64,000 bases of DNA from Plasmodium malariae (GCF_900090045.1 NC_041777.1:923501-987500), one strand, 5' to 3'. Counted from the first letter of the stretch, positions 42,386-54,229 are shown. Made by a program: numbers and translations. Notes: generated by a model from the letters alone, not told the origin.

Positions 42386-43115
42386 TCATCATGTGCTCTT
42401 ATTTTTATATTTATGGGAGAAAACTGACAGATGGTGTGTTCATATGGTGTAGGATAAAAAATAGAAAAAGATAGATGAAAAGAAATAATTAATAGATATC
42501 ACTCCTTTTACGTTTGAAATAAACTGCAATATATTTTTTATACATGTGTTTTTCTAATAATTATATGCAAAACATCAACATATATGTTGATGACTATCTT
42601 TGCATAGAGAATGTTATAAGTACACAATTGTTCAGAATTTTCAGCTTGAGGAATTAAGTATGTAAAGAAGTCCTTATCGTATTCCATTCATTGTGATACT
42701 TCGAAAGAGTTTTAAAAGGGATTATTCTATCCCTTGAAATATTTTCTCAATGATATTTCCCTTCCTTATAAGGTGCATTTTACTGTACATTTTGGTTACT
42801 CCATTCTACTGGCAAAAGTGTAGTGGCTTGAATATAATGATATTGTGTAATAATAAATCATTTTTTTCGTCAAAATATATTATGCTAAATTGAATAACTT
42901 TTCGAGTTGTAATGAGGGGAAAGAATGAGTAGAGATAGGTTTACTCTGTGCATTATATAATGTGCATAATGCGCATATACGCATATACGCATACTTCGAA
43001 AAGGTATATAAAACTTATCGATCATATAGTTAACGTTTTAAAAGCTATGTTACCATGCTGCTAACAGGTGAGAAGCCCCTTTTTTGTTTTATTTGAACAT
43101 TATGCCATTATGCCG

Positions 43116-44504
43116 CTATGCCGCTATGCTGCTTAACCCACTTGAGGAAGAGACCAGCAGATGCCCAGTCAACCCCTCCTTTGTAAACTGCATAAGTGTG
43201 TGCTTTATTGCCGATTCCAAGGCGTTACAATTGGGTGCGTCTAGGATCTCTTTATATTTACTGAACATTTTAGAAGTAGATCTGCATTTATTTTTTCTTT
43301 TTTCTAAGTGGTCATTATCCTTCTTTGTTTTTTTTTCATTTGTACACAAAACTTCTTCAAGCTTGTCTAAAAATAATTTGTTCAATCTGGCATAAAGTAA
43401 GGGTTTATAATAAGAGGATAATTTATGTTTTTGAGATGACATAGACTCTATTAATTTATCCCAATGGAATATATCAACTTGTTGAAATAGATTATTTTTA
43501 TTAATTATAACATTAAATAAATATTCATTATCTAGGGTAAAAGACATATGTAGTAAATATTGAGATATCACAGAATTCTGTTTAAATACTTTTTGACCAA
43601 ATATATGAACTAAATTAGAAAAATAAAATAAAGATTTTCCAATAAATTTAATTATTTCATTGCCCATTAAATTATTTGAAAGTATTTTACTAACTAATTT
43701 TCTGGAATTTGCGGGGTTTTTTAAATCCCACTTTTTTACCTGACCATAGTCAGAATAAAAAATTTTAAAAAGAGTATGAATAGTTATATTGTACAAATAG
43801 GGAAAAGATAATTTCGAAATTTCATCTTTAATAACATCTTCAGAATATTTTTTTAATGAAACATTTGTACTGATCATTTTTATAAAAAATAATAGAGCCC
43901 TCATATTTCGTAATTCTTCATTTAATTGTGCTTGCACATTTTTGGACATTGGCATTATGAATGCTTTTTCGAGAAGAAATAATGAGTTCTTTTTTTCGTA
44001 ATTACTGCCATGTTTGATTAACAGAGGTACATATTTTATTTTTCTTTGTAGAAGAAGCAATGATGGGGAATCCTTAGCATATATAAGATCTTTTATACCT
44101 TGTTGCTTATTTACTTTTGTACACTCTTTTAATATAGGTTCATACGGATAGAATCTGCATTTGTCATCGTACTTTACTGTGTCTCTAGTGTTGTAAGGAA
44201 AATTTTTTTTTTTTTTTTTTTCTTCATTTTTTTTTTCTATGTTATCGTCTATATATAAATAATCTGTAATGAGAGAAGTAAAAATAGACTCATGGAATTT
44301 TTTCATAAATAATACTATAGCCATATCTAGAGCTGTCCTATTACATTTATCCCTTACAAAGGCGGAAGAGCCTTTTCTCACTTCAGCTAAGGCTGTTACT
44401 ACATCTTTTCTTTTCAAATAATAATGAATAGAATGATTCCTTCTGTAAATCTTTTCTAATTTGAACAGTTTACTGTTAAATGATGCATTATTTGACGGCA
44501 CCAT
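43116..44504 (-). CDS. Ankyrin-repeat-like protein, unknown function
   Basis: Single-exon 462-residue protein. Residues about 25-75 look like ankyrin repeat helices: a helix (YYLKRKDVVTALAEVRKG), a loop, then DKCNRTALDMAIVLFMKK, which matches the ankyrin G-x-TALHxA pattern. A weaker second unit is seen at about 158-185 (YVPLLIKHGSNYEKKNSLFLLEKAF). The central and C-terminal parts are helical and not low complexity, so this is a folded protein; a Lys run lies at about 95-101. No signal peptide or membrane segment. The last 30 residues (NCNALESAIKHTLM, then SSSSGLSS) read as a natural end. It could act as a protein-binding scaffold; nothing more specific can be said. Confidence 0.75.
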   Translation of the reverse strand: MVPSNNASFNSKLFKLEKIYRRNHSIHYYLKRKDVVTALAEVRKGSSAFVRDKCNRTALDMAIVLFMKKFHESIFTSLITDYLYIDDNIEKKNEEKKKKKNFPYNTRDTVKYDDKCRFYPYEPILKECTKVNKQQGIKDLIYAKDSPSLLLLQRKIKYVPLLIKHGSNYEKKNSLFLLEKAFIMPMSKNVQAQLNEELRNMRALLFFIKMISTNVSLKKYSEDVIKDEISKLSFPYLYNITIHTLFKIFYSDYGQVKKWDLKNPANSRKLVSKILSNNLMGNEIIKFIGKSLFYFSNLVHIFGQKVFKQNSVISQYLLHMSFTLDNEYLFNVIINKNNLFQQVDIFHWDKLIESMSSQKHKLSSYYKPLLYARLNKLFLDKLEEVLCTNEKKTKKDNDHLEKRKNKCRSTSKMFSKYKEILDAPNCNALESAIKHTLMQFTKEGLTGHLLVSSSSGLSSIAA

Positions 44505-45880
44505 TTCGCCTTCCTCTTTCTCCCGATGAATTGGCTGAATTTGATGAAGAGTTTATTTCCCGTGTAATCATGCACATGTATATGTGTTTGCGACTATATA
44601 GGTATTTTTTTTTAACGTTCAGAAAAAATTAACAAATTGGATAAAGGAGAACAAATGAGGTACACAATTAAAGGTAAAGATATGTGATACAAATTCTTTT
44701 TTTAAAATAGAAAAAAAAAAAAAAAAAAAAATTCAAGTTAAAAAAAGTATTTATATATTGATATGCAAAAGTGTAAACTGCTTTCAATTTTTGTAAATAT
44801 ATGTACATATTTCTTTAAAAGACACTTCACAAAAAAAAAAAAAAAAAAAATTAAGGTGACAAGATGAAGTGAGATGAAACTAGTTAATGTGTAGTAACAG
44901 ATTCCTTTCTTTCCTTTCTGTAATTATGACAGTGTTAATATTTTCGCGAAATGATCCTTTATCATCAACTGTTACAAAAGTGGAAGTAATTTTTTTTTTT
45001 TTTTTTTTTAACTAAATTCGTTCATTATTTCCCCATATTTTGACAAGGAAAAGTGGGAAAAAAAAAAAAAAAATTGAAAAAATAAAGAAATTTGGATAGT
45101 GGACATACTTTTACCTCCTACCTCTTTTATTTATAGTATCAAAAGAATTGAAGTTTTATGGTTCTCAAAAAAAGGGTAAGATGTGTGTGTATTTTCCCTT
45201 TTCGGGGGGTACTAACATGTAGGAGTAACGGTGTAGATACACCTTAATGCTGTCTGTGTGTTGCATGCGCTATGTATGCGTTATGTATGCGTTATGTATG
45301 CGTTATGTACGCATTATGTATGCATTATGTATGCATTATGTATGCATTATGTATGCATTTTGTATATTTTCTGTATCCTTTTTGTATGTTTTTTGTTTTT
45401 TTTTTTTTTTTTTTTTTTTGCCTTTTCACCATTAGCACTCATTTGCACATCGAGCAAGAAGGTAGTCCCTCATTCCATATGCACTTGTTCAGGTTATGAA
45501 AAAAAAAAAAGAAAAAGAAAAAGAAATATCGGTAGTAGAATAAACATTAGGGCTTAAGCCTCTCCAAACCACAGAAAAGAATTATGCTGTTATTGATTAT
45601 GTCTCTAATTGATAATCTTCACATAGGATTACGATAAATAAATTTTTTTTTTTTTTTATAAACTGTGAATAATATGTATAAAGTGTATCCGTTAAATGTA
45701 TAAGCTTTTATAACACAAAGTTCTTATGACTACTATGTGCCCTTGTAGAATTGATATTTTGTTTGTTCGACAGTAGTTTTTTTCACTTATTTTATTTTAT
45801 TCTATTCTATTTCATTTTATTTTTATTTTTATTTTATTTTTTTTTTTCCATACATTGCAACTTGTATGAACTAGTAAAAA
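44505..45880. other. Region between divergent ankyrin-like and LamG-like genes
   Basis: Contains A- and T-runs (44710-44730, 44832-44850, 44990-45010, 45060-45073, 45395-45420) and an 11-bp array at 45260-45365. No gene seen. Confidence 0.6.
45260..45365. repeat. 11-bp array (TGCATTATGTA / TGCGTTATGTA)
   Basis: About nine 11-bp units; the first half has TGCG and the second TGCA. Confidence 0.8.
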
Positions 45881-47801
45881 ATGATACGAAAAATTCGAAC
45901 CATTTTTTTTTTCTTTTTTTTTGCAAACATAAAATTAGCAAAATTTGAAAAATCCCTATTTAATTACTTAAGTGAAATATCTTTTTCTGAATCGTTTGAA
46001 AACTTGTTTGAGAAATGTCTTCAAATACCAAATACACTTTGCTTAGGGGGCACTACAACAGTTATAAGTCCTCCTAGTGTTCATAAGGGACTGATAGCCC
46101 ACTGGACTTTTGACGATGTGTATGCACTTGACTCTAGCTCAAACAACAATCATATGCACAAACTTATAAGACCTGCTCCCAGCTTCAATGGTCGCGGTCA
46201 TAGCGGGGCCTTTATAGGAGGTATCCACCAGTGTGCACTCTGAAAAGGGGAAGTATGCTGCCTACGTGTGCCCATGCGAAAAGGCGAATATACGAACATA
46301 TGTACATAAGAACATATGTACATACGAACATATTTCTACGCCTGTACCTTTATAGACATATCTATATGAATATTCTTCTTCGTCACACCCTTTTGCTTAT
46401 TTTCCTTTGTAGATATGGCGGGATTTGTCCCTGCTGGTGATGCACTAAAAACGGTTCAGTTCACCATGTGTGTTTAACGCAGAGCAGCGCATGCATAAAC
46501 TTACATGCACACATATACACAAACACATAAATAGATAAATAGATAAATAGATAGATAAATAGATAGATAAATAAATAAATAGATAAATAGATAAATAGAT
46601 AAATAGATAGATAAATAAATGTACATATATGTATATACATTTATATTTATATATGTATGTGTATTTTTACATGAGTAAAAATACTCAAAGTTGCTTTTTT
46701 TCTTTTTTTTTTGCCTGAACAGTGCATAATTTTTGCACTATCCTTTTTGCGTACTTTTTAATGGGAAAATATGCAAAAAGTTACATTTCAACATAATCAT
46801 TTTTTTGTTATCGGTTTTGATAAACAGCTATTTTACCTGACACGTATATTTTTACAAACATGTAGAATGAAATATTTTCCTCGTTTTTCACTTTTTTTTT
46901 TTTTTTTTTTTTTTCTCATGTTAAAAAAATGTAGAGTATTCTGGATATACCTGCTGGAAAGGTCAACAAATTACTTTCGTAACGTAATTTCACAAATGTA
47001 ATGATAAGAAAATATTTCGTTTCAATTTGCATGTGTCTCTGTGTATGCTTGTCAGCATATGGGTAGGATATGTGCGTTTCAGGGTATACATATACATATG
47101 TTTATGTACACACATATATGTTTGTGCGTGTGTGCAAACATTATAATGAGCTTTTTTTTTTTTTTGTCTCTCTAACTGGCAGAGATAAGGGGGAGGAAAA
47201 AATCGCAGTCCTACTGCACCCCCACATTACTAAACTATCAGTACGAGTAACAGGCGAAAACAATTCGAACGAAGGACTATCATCTATGGGATATATCCCT
47301 CTAAGAAGGTGGACAAATATTGCTATAAGATTAAACGAAGAGGAAATAGAAATATATATTAATGGCGTATATGATAATTCTGTTTATTTAAAAAATAGAG
47401 TTACTGAAAAAGGAGGAGATATAAATATAGGTAAGAATAAGAATTATTCAAGTTTTAATGGTTATTTAGATGAAATATATTTTTATAATAGAAGTCTGCA
47501 CAAATCAGAAATCAAATCATTTTCTATACCTAGTATAACAGGTATATATGACACAGATTTTGTGTATGTAGGTAATTATAGTTGTAATTATATGACAGCT
47601 AAAAGTAAGGATCTATGTAAAGAAAATTATAAATTATGTACTTTATTTGATTTATATAATGGTGCTATTCATTATGCTAGAGTTAATGGAATTTTAACAG
47701 AAACAGCCAACTTGTGGACATCCGACGATACAGAAAACTCGTTTGAAAAAGAAGAGAAACGAATTGCTCTCTGTTGTAAAATATATGATTATGCTGATTA
47801 G
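45881..47801 (+). CDS. Secreted LamG/concanavalin-like protein, four exons
   Basis: Exons 45881-46220, 46413-46467, 46935-46961 and 47183-47801, GT..AG borders, phases 1, 2, 2, giving 346 residues. The N-terminus (MIRKIRTIFFFFFFANIKLA) is a signal peptide. Residues about 70-265 form a LamG/concanavalin A-like jelly roll: LIAHWTFDDVYALDSSSNNN matches the usual A-H-W-x-F-D-x-x-x-x-D-S-S-x-N-x-N opening; exons 2-3 give VQFTIVFWIYLLE (the F-x-I-x-F-W-I-Y strand); exon 4 carries RRWTNIAIRLNEEEIEIYING and FNGYLDEIYFYNRSL, the family's D-E-(I/V)-x-(I/L)-Y-N-R-x-L motif. A Cys-containing C-terminal region (six Cys between about 285 and 341) follows with no membrane anchor. Such domains bind carbohydrate or protein; the ligand is unknown. 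The donor of exon 3 (AAAG/GTCAAC) is weak but is the only one found that keeps phase. Confidence 0.75.
46520..46622. repeat. ATAGATAA microsatellite in intron 2 of the LamG-like gene
   Basis: 8-bp and 4-bp units (AGATAAAT, AGATAGAT) within the second intron. Confidence 0.8.
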
Positions 47802-48785
47802 ACAAAGCACAAGATAAAGGTGAGAGGAGGGGGAGGGGGAAATGAAGAGAAGGAGAACATGCCATGTTATCATGTGTTATGAAGGAATTAATTGAGGAGT
47901 TTAAAACGTTATAAGGATATGATATATATATATATATATATATATATGAAAGAAGCCAAACAAGAGGAAGGAGCAAAAGGTGGAGAACAATAAAAGATAC
48001 ACCTTCAACCAAGCAGCAATTTTGATGATGAGAAAAAGGTTTTCATTACTACATCTTCGGTTAGCGTATTTCTAATGGATTCTTATAAGTTCAAGGCTTA
48101 AGTCCATACAATATCCACATATGCATGTACACTTACAGATGCGCATCATACACTGCACAAATGCTTATGCACCTCTATTCATTTCATCGAAAGCCCTTTT
48201 TTTCCAGCACACCCGTTACGTGGAAGTTGTTCCTAATTTTTCGCATTTTTGGTTGTGTTCTTTCGCGTTCATAATTTTTCGAAACTTTTCCCAATTTTAC
48301 ATAATTTCTCGCAATTTTGAGCAATTGTTTTTTCTCCCTTATGAAAGGGATATTGTTTCGTATCGAAGGAACACATTCTGTTTGAACTTATTTGAAGCAC
48401 GATATAAATAGTGCTGTTTTAAGGAAAATAAAAAAATAAATAAGAAATAGCGAAAAGAATTTTTTCAACTTTAAATTTTTTAAAAGTGTCAATATTTATA
48501 CTTTCAACAGCATAAAAATGCATCATTTAAAATGGTATTGCATTTAGGTATGTATGCACATACTTATGAGTACCAGATAGTATATCTTCTTTTATAAATT
48601 AAAGAGTAGGTTCCTGCTTTACAGGCCCCCATAGAGTAGTTTATAATTCGTTCTGAGTTGTATTTAAAGACAGGAAAGAAAAGACCCCCTTCGCTCTTGT
48701 CGCACTTTTTGCTGTTTTTACAGCGGCCTGCAAGTCGTGTTAAATTTGTTTTAATATTACATATTCAGATTTTATTCAATATAAT

Positions 48786-48975
48786 TTAGTGCGACATAAT
48801 TTTGTGCGACATAATTTTGTGCGATATAATTTTGTTCGATATAACTTTGTTCTATATAATTTTGTTCGATATAATTTTGTTCGATATAATTTTGTTCGAT
48901 ATAATTTTGTTCGATATAGTTTTGTTCGATATAACTTTGTTCGATATAATTTTGTTCGATATAATTTTATTGAAT
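48786..48975. repeat. 15-bp array (ATAATTTTGTTCGAT)
   Basis: About twelve 15-bp copies; early copies have GTGCGAC in place of GTTCGAT. Confidence 0.9.
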
Positions 48976-49387
48976 ATAATTTTATTCATTTCATTTCAAT
49001 TTAATTCAATTCAGTTCAATTTAATTCAATTTAATTCAATTCAGTACAATTCAATTCAGTTCAATTCAATTCAATTCAATTCAATTTATTTTTTTATTTT
49101 TATTTTTATTTTTTTTCCGTGGTACAACAGATAAGAATATTTCTCAACGTACTGTGAGTTGCCTTCCTCCTGTTCTGTTGGCCCTTATATTGCTACCTTT
49201 ATAATAACGAGTATTTAAGAATAGGAAAGTACAAGCATAACATGTAGTTACATACGTATGCATATGTCTATATGCTTGTATCTTTATATGTGTATGTGAA
49301 GGATGTGTGCATGTATAATTTTGTGTACATGTTACAATAAGAGAAAATGTTATAAGGCAGAGTTTTGCCATGTTACGCCTGTGTATA

Positions 49388-49490
49388 CATTTTCGTTTTC
49401 GTTTTCGTTTTCGTTTTCATTTTTATTTTCATTTTCGTTTTCGTTTTCATTTTTATTTTCATTTTCGTTTTCATTTTCGTTTTCATTTTC
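49388..49490. repeat. TTTTCG / TTTTCA microsatellite
   Basis: 6-bp units alternating TTTTCG, TTTTCA and TTTTTA. Confidence 0.85.
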
Positions 49491-50173
49491 TTATTACACA
49501 CCATTCATTTGTTATATATGAAGCATGCACATAATATAACACAATTTCAACATCGTAATTTGAAAGGAAAATTTTAATTCTTGTTTCTCTTGTTTTGCTG
49601 AAATGATTGAGTCATGGAAAGACAAGCGAATGGTAAAGGAACATGTGTTGTTTAAGCCTTTTTTTTTTATTTTATTTTATTTTTCTTTTTTTATTTTATT
49701 TATTTTTCTTTTTTTATTTTTCTTTTTTTATTTTTCTTTTTTTATTTTTCCCTCTTTCTCATTTACTCATTTTTTGTTTATATCTTTTTATTTTATTTTT
49801 TTTTTTCCCACCTTTTTAAACAATGTACATTCAGTTTTACGCTTAAGCATTTTTTATCCCATATGTTACATGAAAAAAGTTTAATCATTTTTTAAATGTT
49901 TCTCTGGTTACACGTGTCTTCATATGGTAAATTTTCATGCGTCCATTTTGTCAAAATTTTCAGTATATTTTTTTTGTGCAGCTTAAATAAAACAAAATAA
50001 AAAGAAGAAAAAAAGAAAAAAGGAACATTATTTTTAATGATCCCTACGGTACACCATAATTAAAAAACGACACTGAGTCATGTGATTACTTTTTTTTTAA
50101 GTTAACTTCTGAGCTTTTTCGACAGACATATAAACAAACGAGCAAACAGATAAAGAAGAGTTAAAAAAAGTTT

Positions 50174-50345
50174 ATTCTTTTGTCCATTCATTTGTCCATT
50201 CATTTGTCCATTCTTTTGTCCATTCATTTGTCCATTCTTTTGTCCATTCATTTGTCCATTCTTTTGTCCATTCATTTGTCCATTCTTTTGTCCATTCATT
50301 TGTCCATTCTTTTGTCCATTCATTTGTCCATTCATTTATCCATTC
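50174..50345. repeat. 12-bp array (TTTGTCCATTCA / TTTGTCCATTCT)
   Basis: About fourteen 12-bp units alternating CATT and CTTT forms, so the higher-order period is 24 bp. Being a multiple of three, it leaves open shadow frames on both strands. Confidence 0.9.
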
Positions 50346-50934
50346 TTTTATCAATTTGCTTCTTTATTGGGTTTTTTTATTTATTTTTTTTTTTCCCCAT
50401 AACTATCAGTACCTCGATACGTGCTGTTTTCCATTTTATCCCCTTATATGTATACTCTGTGTGTACATTTTTTTTTTTTTTGTTTTGGTGAAGTCAACAA
50501 CATTTAATTAGTAACAGTCTGAGAAGATTTTGTTTTTGTTCTTATTTTTGTTCTAATTTTTGTTCTTATTTTTTTATTATTTTTGATCTTACTTTTTTAT
50601 TATTTTTGTTCTTACTTTTGTTATTTCTGTTTTAATCTGTTTTGCATTAACGCGTACATGTAGGTACACGTGTGCACAAAAGAGTGTGTAACAGTTATAG
50701 GCCCCCCCCCCTGCTAACAAATTAAAACAATCGAAATTGTTGATCAGTATATACAATCTAAATAGTTTATTATATTAATAAAACAGTACTGACGAGAACA
50801 CGTGATTTTTGACTTTCTAACACTTAAGTAGAGTGTGTAATAGAATAATTAATATTTTGAAAAGGCGAACGACTACGTAGTGAGGTCTACCTTAGCACAC
50901 AAGTATAATAAGTGTGACCTAGCATTTAAAAGTA

Positions 50935-53178
50935 ATGAGTGAAAAAAGAATCATGAAGGAGGATATTAATATGGATAATAATAAGGGTAATAATAAGGAT
51001 ATTAATATGGATAATAATAAGGGTAATAATAAGGATATTAATATGGATAATAATAAGGGTAATAATGAGGATATTAATATGGATAATAATGAGGATAATA
51101 ACAAGGATAATAATGAGGATAATAATGAGGATAATAACAAGGATAATAATGAGGATAATAATGAGGATAATAACAAGGATAATAATGAGGATAATAATGA
51201 GGATAATAACAAGGATAATAATGAGGATAATAATGAGGATAATAATGAGGAGTTCATTAACTCAGAGGACATAATAAGAGAAGGGACGTTTTCACATAAT
51301 AAGAATGAAAATCAGAGAGGAATAGAGAAAATGGTTTCAATGGATTCACTTGAAAATATTTCTCCATCCAAGCATCAAAATAATAATCAAGACAACAACT
51401 CTAAAATGTTGGAAGAAATGGCAGGTGGTTCTACTACGCTATATAGCGATGTAACTATAGGACCAACTCAACGTGAAATAACAGATGGAAATAATTTGCT
51501 TTTAAAAAGTAATGGCTTAAAAAGTGGTATGTCTAAAATAGATATGTCAGGTGTATATGGGTCCACACAATCAAAAGCAGTAGCAAACGTAGCAGCAAAC
51601 GTAGCAGCAAACGTAGCAGATGAAGCAGTAGCAAACGTAGCAGATGAAGCAACCCCCCTAGGTGATAACGCATCACTTGAAGAAAACACAGAACATGTAA
51701 CAGTCGATCGGAGCAAAAGTGGTTACACTTACGAACATCCCAGTGGAAAAAGCGCTTTGAAGAAGAATTCCTATTTAAGCATGGAGGAAAAAGTAGAAGA
51801 AATCATATGCAATGATAAGAAAAAAATAAAGACGTCATATGAGGAAAGGAAACAGGAGGGGGAAGCACACAAAACGGATGGCGTAGATGATGACAAAGTG
51901 AAGGATGACAAAGTGAAGGATGACAAAGTGAAGGATGACAAAGTGAAGGATGACAAAGTGAAGGATGACAGAGTGAAGGATGAAAGAGTGAAGGATGAAA
52001 GAGTACAGGGAAAAGGCAGTTCGGACATAAATTGCACCAACAACGAATATAATGAAAAAAGGGTAAAGAGCAGTTTAAGTAGTAGTGAAGACGTACAAGA
52101 AGGAGATGGTGATAGTGCTCCTCCTTTAAATAAATTTAATTCTACTTCTACTGAGATGCCATCCAATAATGAACTGCTAGGTAGAACATATTCGAATAAG
52201 AATATAAAATTTTTTCAAAAAGAAGAAAAAATAGATAATTGTGTTGATGAGATAAACTATAGGACAAGTAAAAGCAAAGCACATGACCAAGGCAAGGAAA
52301 AAAGGGATATGAATAATAATAGGATATATAAAACTCCACAAAAAATAAAAAATATAGATGAATTCTTAACGGAAAAAAGAAGTAATCAAGGAGTAACTGT
52401 CTTTGTAGGGGAAAAAATACAAAAGGTTAAAGCTGATTTTAAATATGGTGAAGATGTACCTGTTAAAACTCATAGTCGAACAATATATGAATCACAGTAT
52501 AGTGAGGAATATAGGTACCATGAATTACATGGTGAAAGAATCATTGAAAAGAAGAATGAGAAAACTGTTTTTATAGCACAAAGATGTGAAAGAAGTAATG
52601 CAGATGCACGTGCGGGGGAAGCGCTAATTAAAAAGAAACCAGAAAAAATTGTTTTCGAAGCACAAAGATGTGAAAGAAGTAATGCAGATGCAAGAGCAGG
52701 GGAAGAACTAGTTAAGAAAATTCCAGAAAAAAGCATTTTCGAAGCACAAAGATGTGAAAGAAGTAATGCAGATGCACGAGCGGGGGAAGCAATAGTTAAG
52801 AAAACTCCAGAAAAAGCCGTTTTCGAAGCACAAAGATGTGAAAGAAGTAATGCAGATGCAAGAGCAGGGGAAGAATTAGTTAAGAAAATTCCAGAAAAAA
52901 GCATTTTCGAAGCACAAAGGTGTGAAAGAAGTAATGCAGATGCACGGGCTGGAGAAAACATAAAGGAAAAAGGTAATGGCATGTATGTATTCGAATCGCA
53001 AGGTAGTATTAGCAGTACTGCTGATGTAAGATCATGTGAAAAATTAGAAGAAAAAAACAATGAAAAGGTAATATATGAAGCCCAAAAATGTAAAGAAAGT
53101 ATTGCAGATTTTAGATCTTCAGATAAGATAAAAGAAGTCATGAAAAGAAACTTGTCCGATGAGTGTCACACCATCTAG
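50935..53178 (+). CDS. Protein with nine 28-residue repeats, unknown function
   Basis: Single-exon 747-residue protein with no signal peptide. Residues about 8-105 are Asp/Asn repeats (INMDNNKGNNKD, then EDNNKDNNED). A middle part holds AANVA units and seven to eight DDKVK-type 5-mers (about 319-360). Residues about 485-737 are nine 28-residue repeats; the best five read EK-x-(V/I)-F-E-A-Q-R-C-E-R-S-N-A-D-A-R-A-G-E-x-(L/I)-V-K-K-x-P, flanked by two diverged copies on each side that keep only (V/I)-(F/Y)-E-(A/S)-Q and A-D-x-R. The diverged edges and near-identical centre show recent homogenisation of an older array. The regular EKxxFExQ pattern is reminiscent of cytoskeletal repeat proteins of apicomplexans but does not fit the alveolin consensus. 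Function unknown. Confidence 0.75.
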   Translation: MSEKRIMKEDINMDNNKGNNKDINMDNNKGNNKDINMDNNKGNNEDINMDNNEDNNKDNNEDNNEDNNKDNNEDNNEDNNKDNNEDNNEDNNKDNNEDNNEDNNEEFINSEDIIREGTFSHNKNENQRGIEKMVSMDSLENISPSKHQNNNQDNNSKMLEEMAGGSTTLYSDVTIGPTQREITDGNNLLLKSNGLKSGMSKIDMSGVYGSTQSKAVANVAANVAANVADEAVANVADEATPLGDNASLEENTEHVTVDRSKSGYTYEHPSGKSALKKNSYLSMEEKVEEIICNDKKKIKTSYEERKQEGEAHKTDGVDDDKVKDDKVKDDKVKDDKVKDDKVKDDRVKDERVKDERVQGKGSSDINCTNNEYNEKRVKSSLSSSEDVQEGDGDSAPPLNKFNSTSTEMPSNNELLGRTYSNKNIKFFQKEEKIDNCVDEINYRTSKSKAHDQGKEKRDMNNNRIYKTPQKIKNIDEFLTEKRSNQGVTVFVGEKIQKVKADFKYGEDVPVKTHSRTIYESQYSEEYRYHELHGERIIEKKNEKTVFIAQRCERSNADARAGEALIKKKPEKIVFEAQRCERSNADARAGEELVKKIPEKSIFEAQRCERSNADARAGEAIVKKTPEKAVFEAQRCERSNADARAGEELVKKIPEKSIFEAQRCERSNADARAGENIKEKGNGMYVFESQGSISSTADVRSCEKLEEKNNEKVIYEAQKCKESIADFRSSDKIKEVMKRNLSDECHTI

Positions 53179-54229
53179 GAGTGAGAAAGACTCCTTGTGA
53201 GTACTCGCGGAATGATTCTTCTCTATTATTTCTTGTTACTATTTTTTTACGATTGTTTTTTTTTTTTTTGGTTCGTTTTTTTTTAATTGTCGATTTTTTT
53301 TTTTTTTTTTTTTTTTTTATTATTAATGCAATTTTTAAACTCGGTCTGTTCTAATTTAAAATGTACGGTATAGCGAACAAACGAGAAAATTTTGAATTTA
53401 TGCTTTTATAATAATGACAATAGTGATAGTGCTAGTAGTAGCAGCAGTAGTAGCAGCAGTAGTAGTAGCAGTAGCAGCAGCAGTAGCAGTAGCAGTAGCA
53501 GTAGCAGCAGCAGTAGTAGCAGCAGTAGCAGTAGTAGCAGCAGTAGCAGTAGTAGCAGCAGTAGCAGCAGTAGCAGTAGTAGCAGCAGTAGCAGCAGTAG
53601 CAGTAGTAGCAGCAGTAGCAGCAGTAGTAGTAATGGTAATACTACGAATTGTGATAACTCCAACTGTTAAAATAATAGGAATAATAAAATGTTATTACCA
53701 AAAAAAGGATGAGGGCACGGGTTGACGAAACGGGGGGACGACAAAAAAAAAAAAAATAAAAAATGCGAAATGGTACCGACAAATAGTAAAGAAATTCGGT
53801 TTATACTTTTATTAAGGATGAAGCGCATATACGTTTGGCGGCTTTTACATACACATACATAAACATATATATAATTTTTTTTTTTATCCTTGTGGTGGGG
53901 CATACACGGGAATGCACTTTAAATGTCAGTGTTTATAATTACGTGTTTCACGTTTATAGTTTTACTTTTTAAAATGGAAGCATGAAACGGAAGATACAAT
54001 TGCACTTATTTTTTTGAAAAAAAAAAAAAAAAAAAAAAAGAAGGTGCCCTTAGAAAAACTGAAAGAGATAAACAAGGATACCATTCTTCTATTTGTATCT
54101 CAAATAAAAAACGAAATATATGCATCTTATATTATACTTGGGCATATAGTACCTACCCCCTTGGAGCAACAGTCGTGTAACTGTTGTCAAATTAGAAAGA
54201 CTCATTTCTCTTTATGCTTAATAGTGTGT
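53179..54229. other. Intergenic region between convergent genes
   Basis: Holds T-runs (53260-53320), an AGC/AGT trinucleotide array (53430-53635) and A-run (54017-54038). A frame at 54014-54247 begins with the A-run and is not called. Confidence 0.6.
53430..53635. repeat. AGC/AGT trinucleotide array
   Basis: About 68 trinucleotides of AGC and AGT in mixed order. One plus frame would read poly-Ser, another poly-Ala/Val, and the minus strand poly-Leu. No flanking coding sequence supports translation. Confidence 0.9.

Larger units (their letters stand above)
40546..43115. other. Intergenic region between Thg1 and the ankyrin-like gene
   Basis: About 2.5 kb, with three repeat arrays (41410-41625, 41828-41985, 42225-42385) and A-rich AAATAAAA units at about 40807-40885. 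The stretch 42400-43080 shows no repeat and no gene; a plus-strand ATG followed by a good donor (ACAG/GTGAGA) lies at about 43055-43070 but no second exon was found. Confidence 0.55.
47802..50934. other. 3.1-kb intergenic region
   Basis: Lies between two plus-strand genes. Holds (TA)n at about 47924-47946, a 15-bp array at 48786-48975, AATTCAATTT units to about 49090, a TTTTCG microsatellite at 49388-49490, a T-rich stretch at 49660-49810 and a 12-bp array at 50174-50345. No gene could be supported. Confidence 0.6.

Noticed and set aside
43055..43075. Plus-strand ATG followed by a good donor (ACAG/GTGAGA)
   Set aside because: No acceptor and second exon found before the antisense ankyrin-like gene.
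53392..53670. 92-residue poly-Ser protein
   Set aside because: Almost all of it is the AGC/AGT array; no unique flanking domain or family match.
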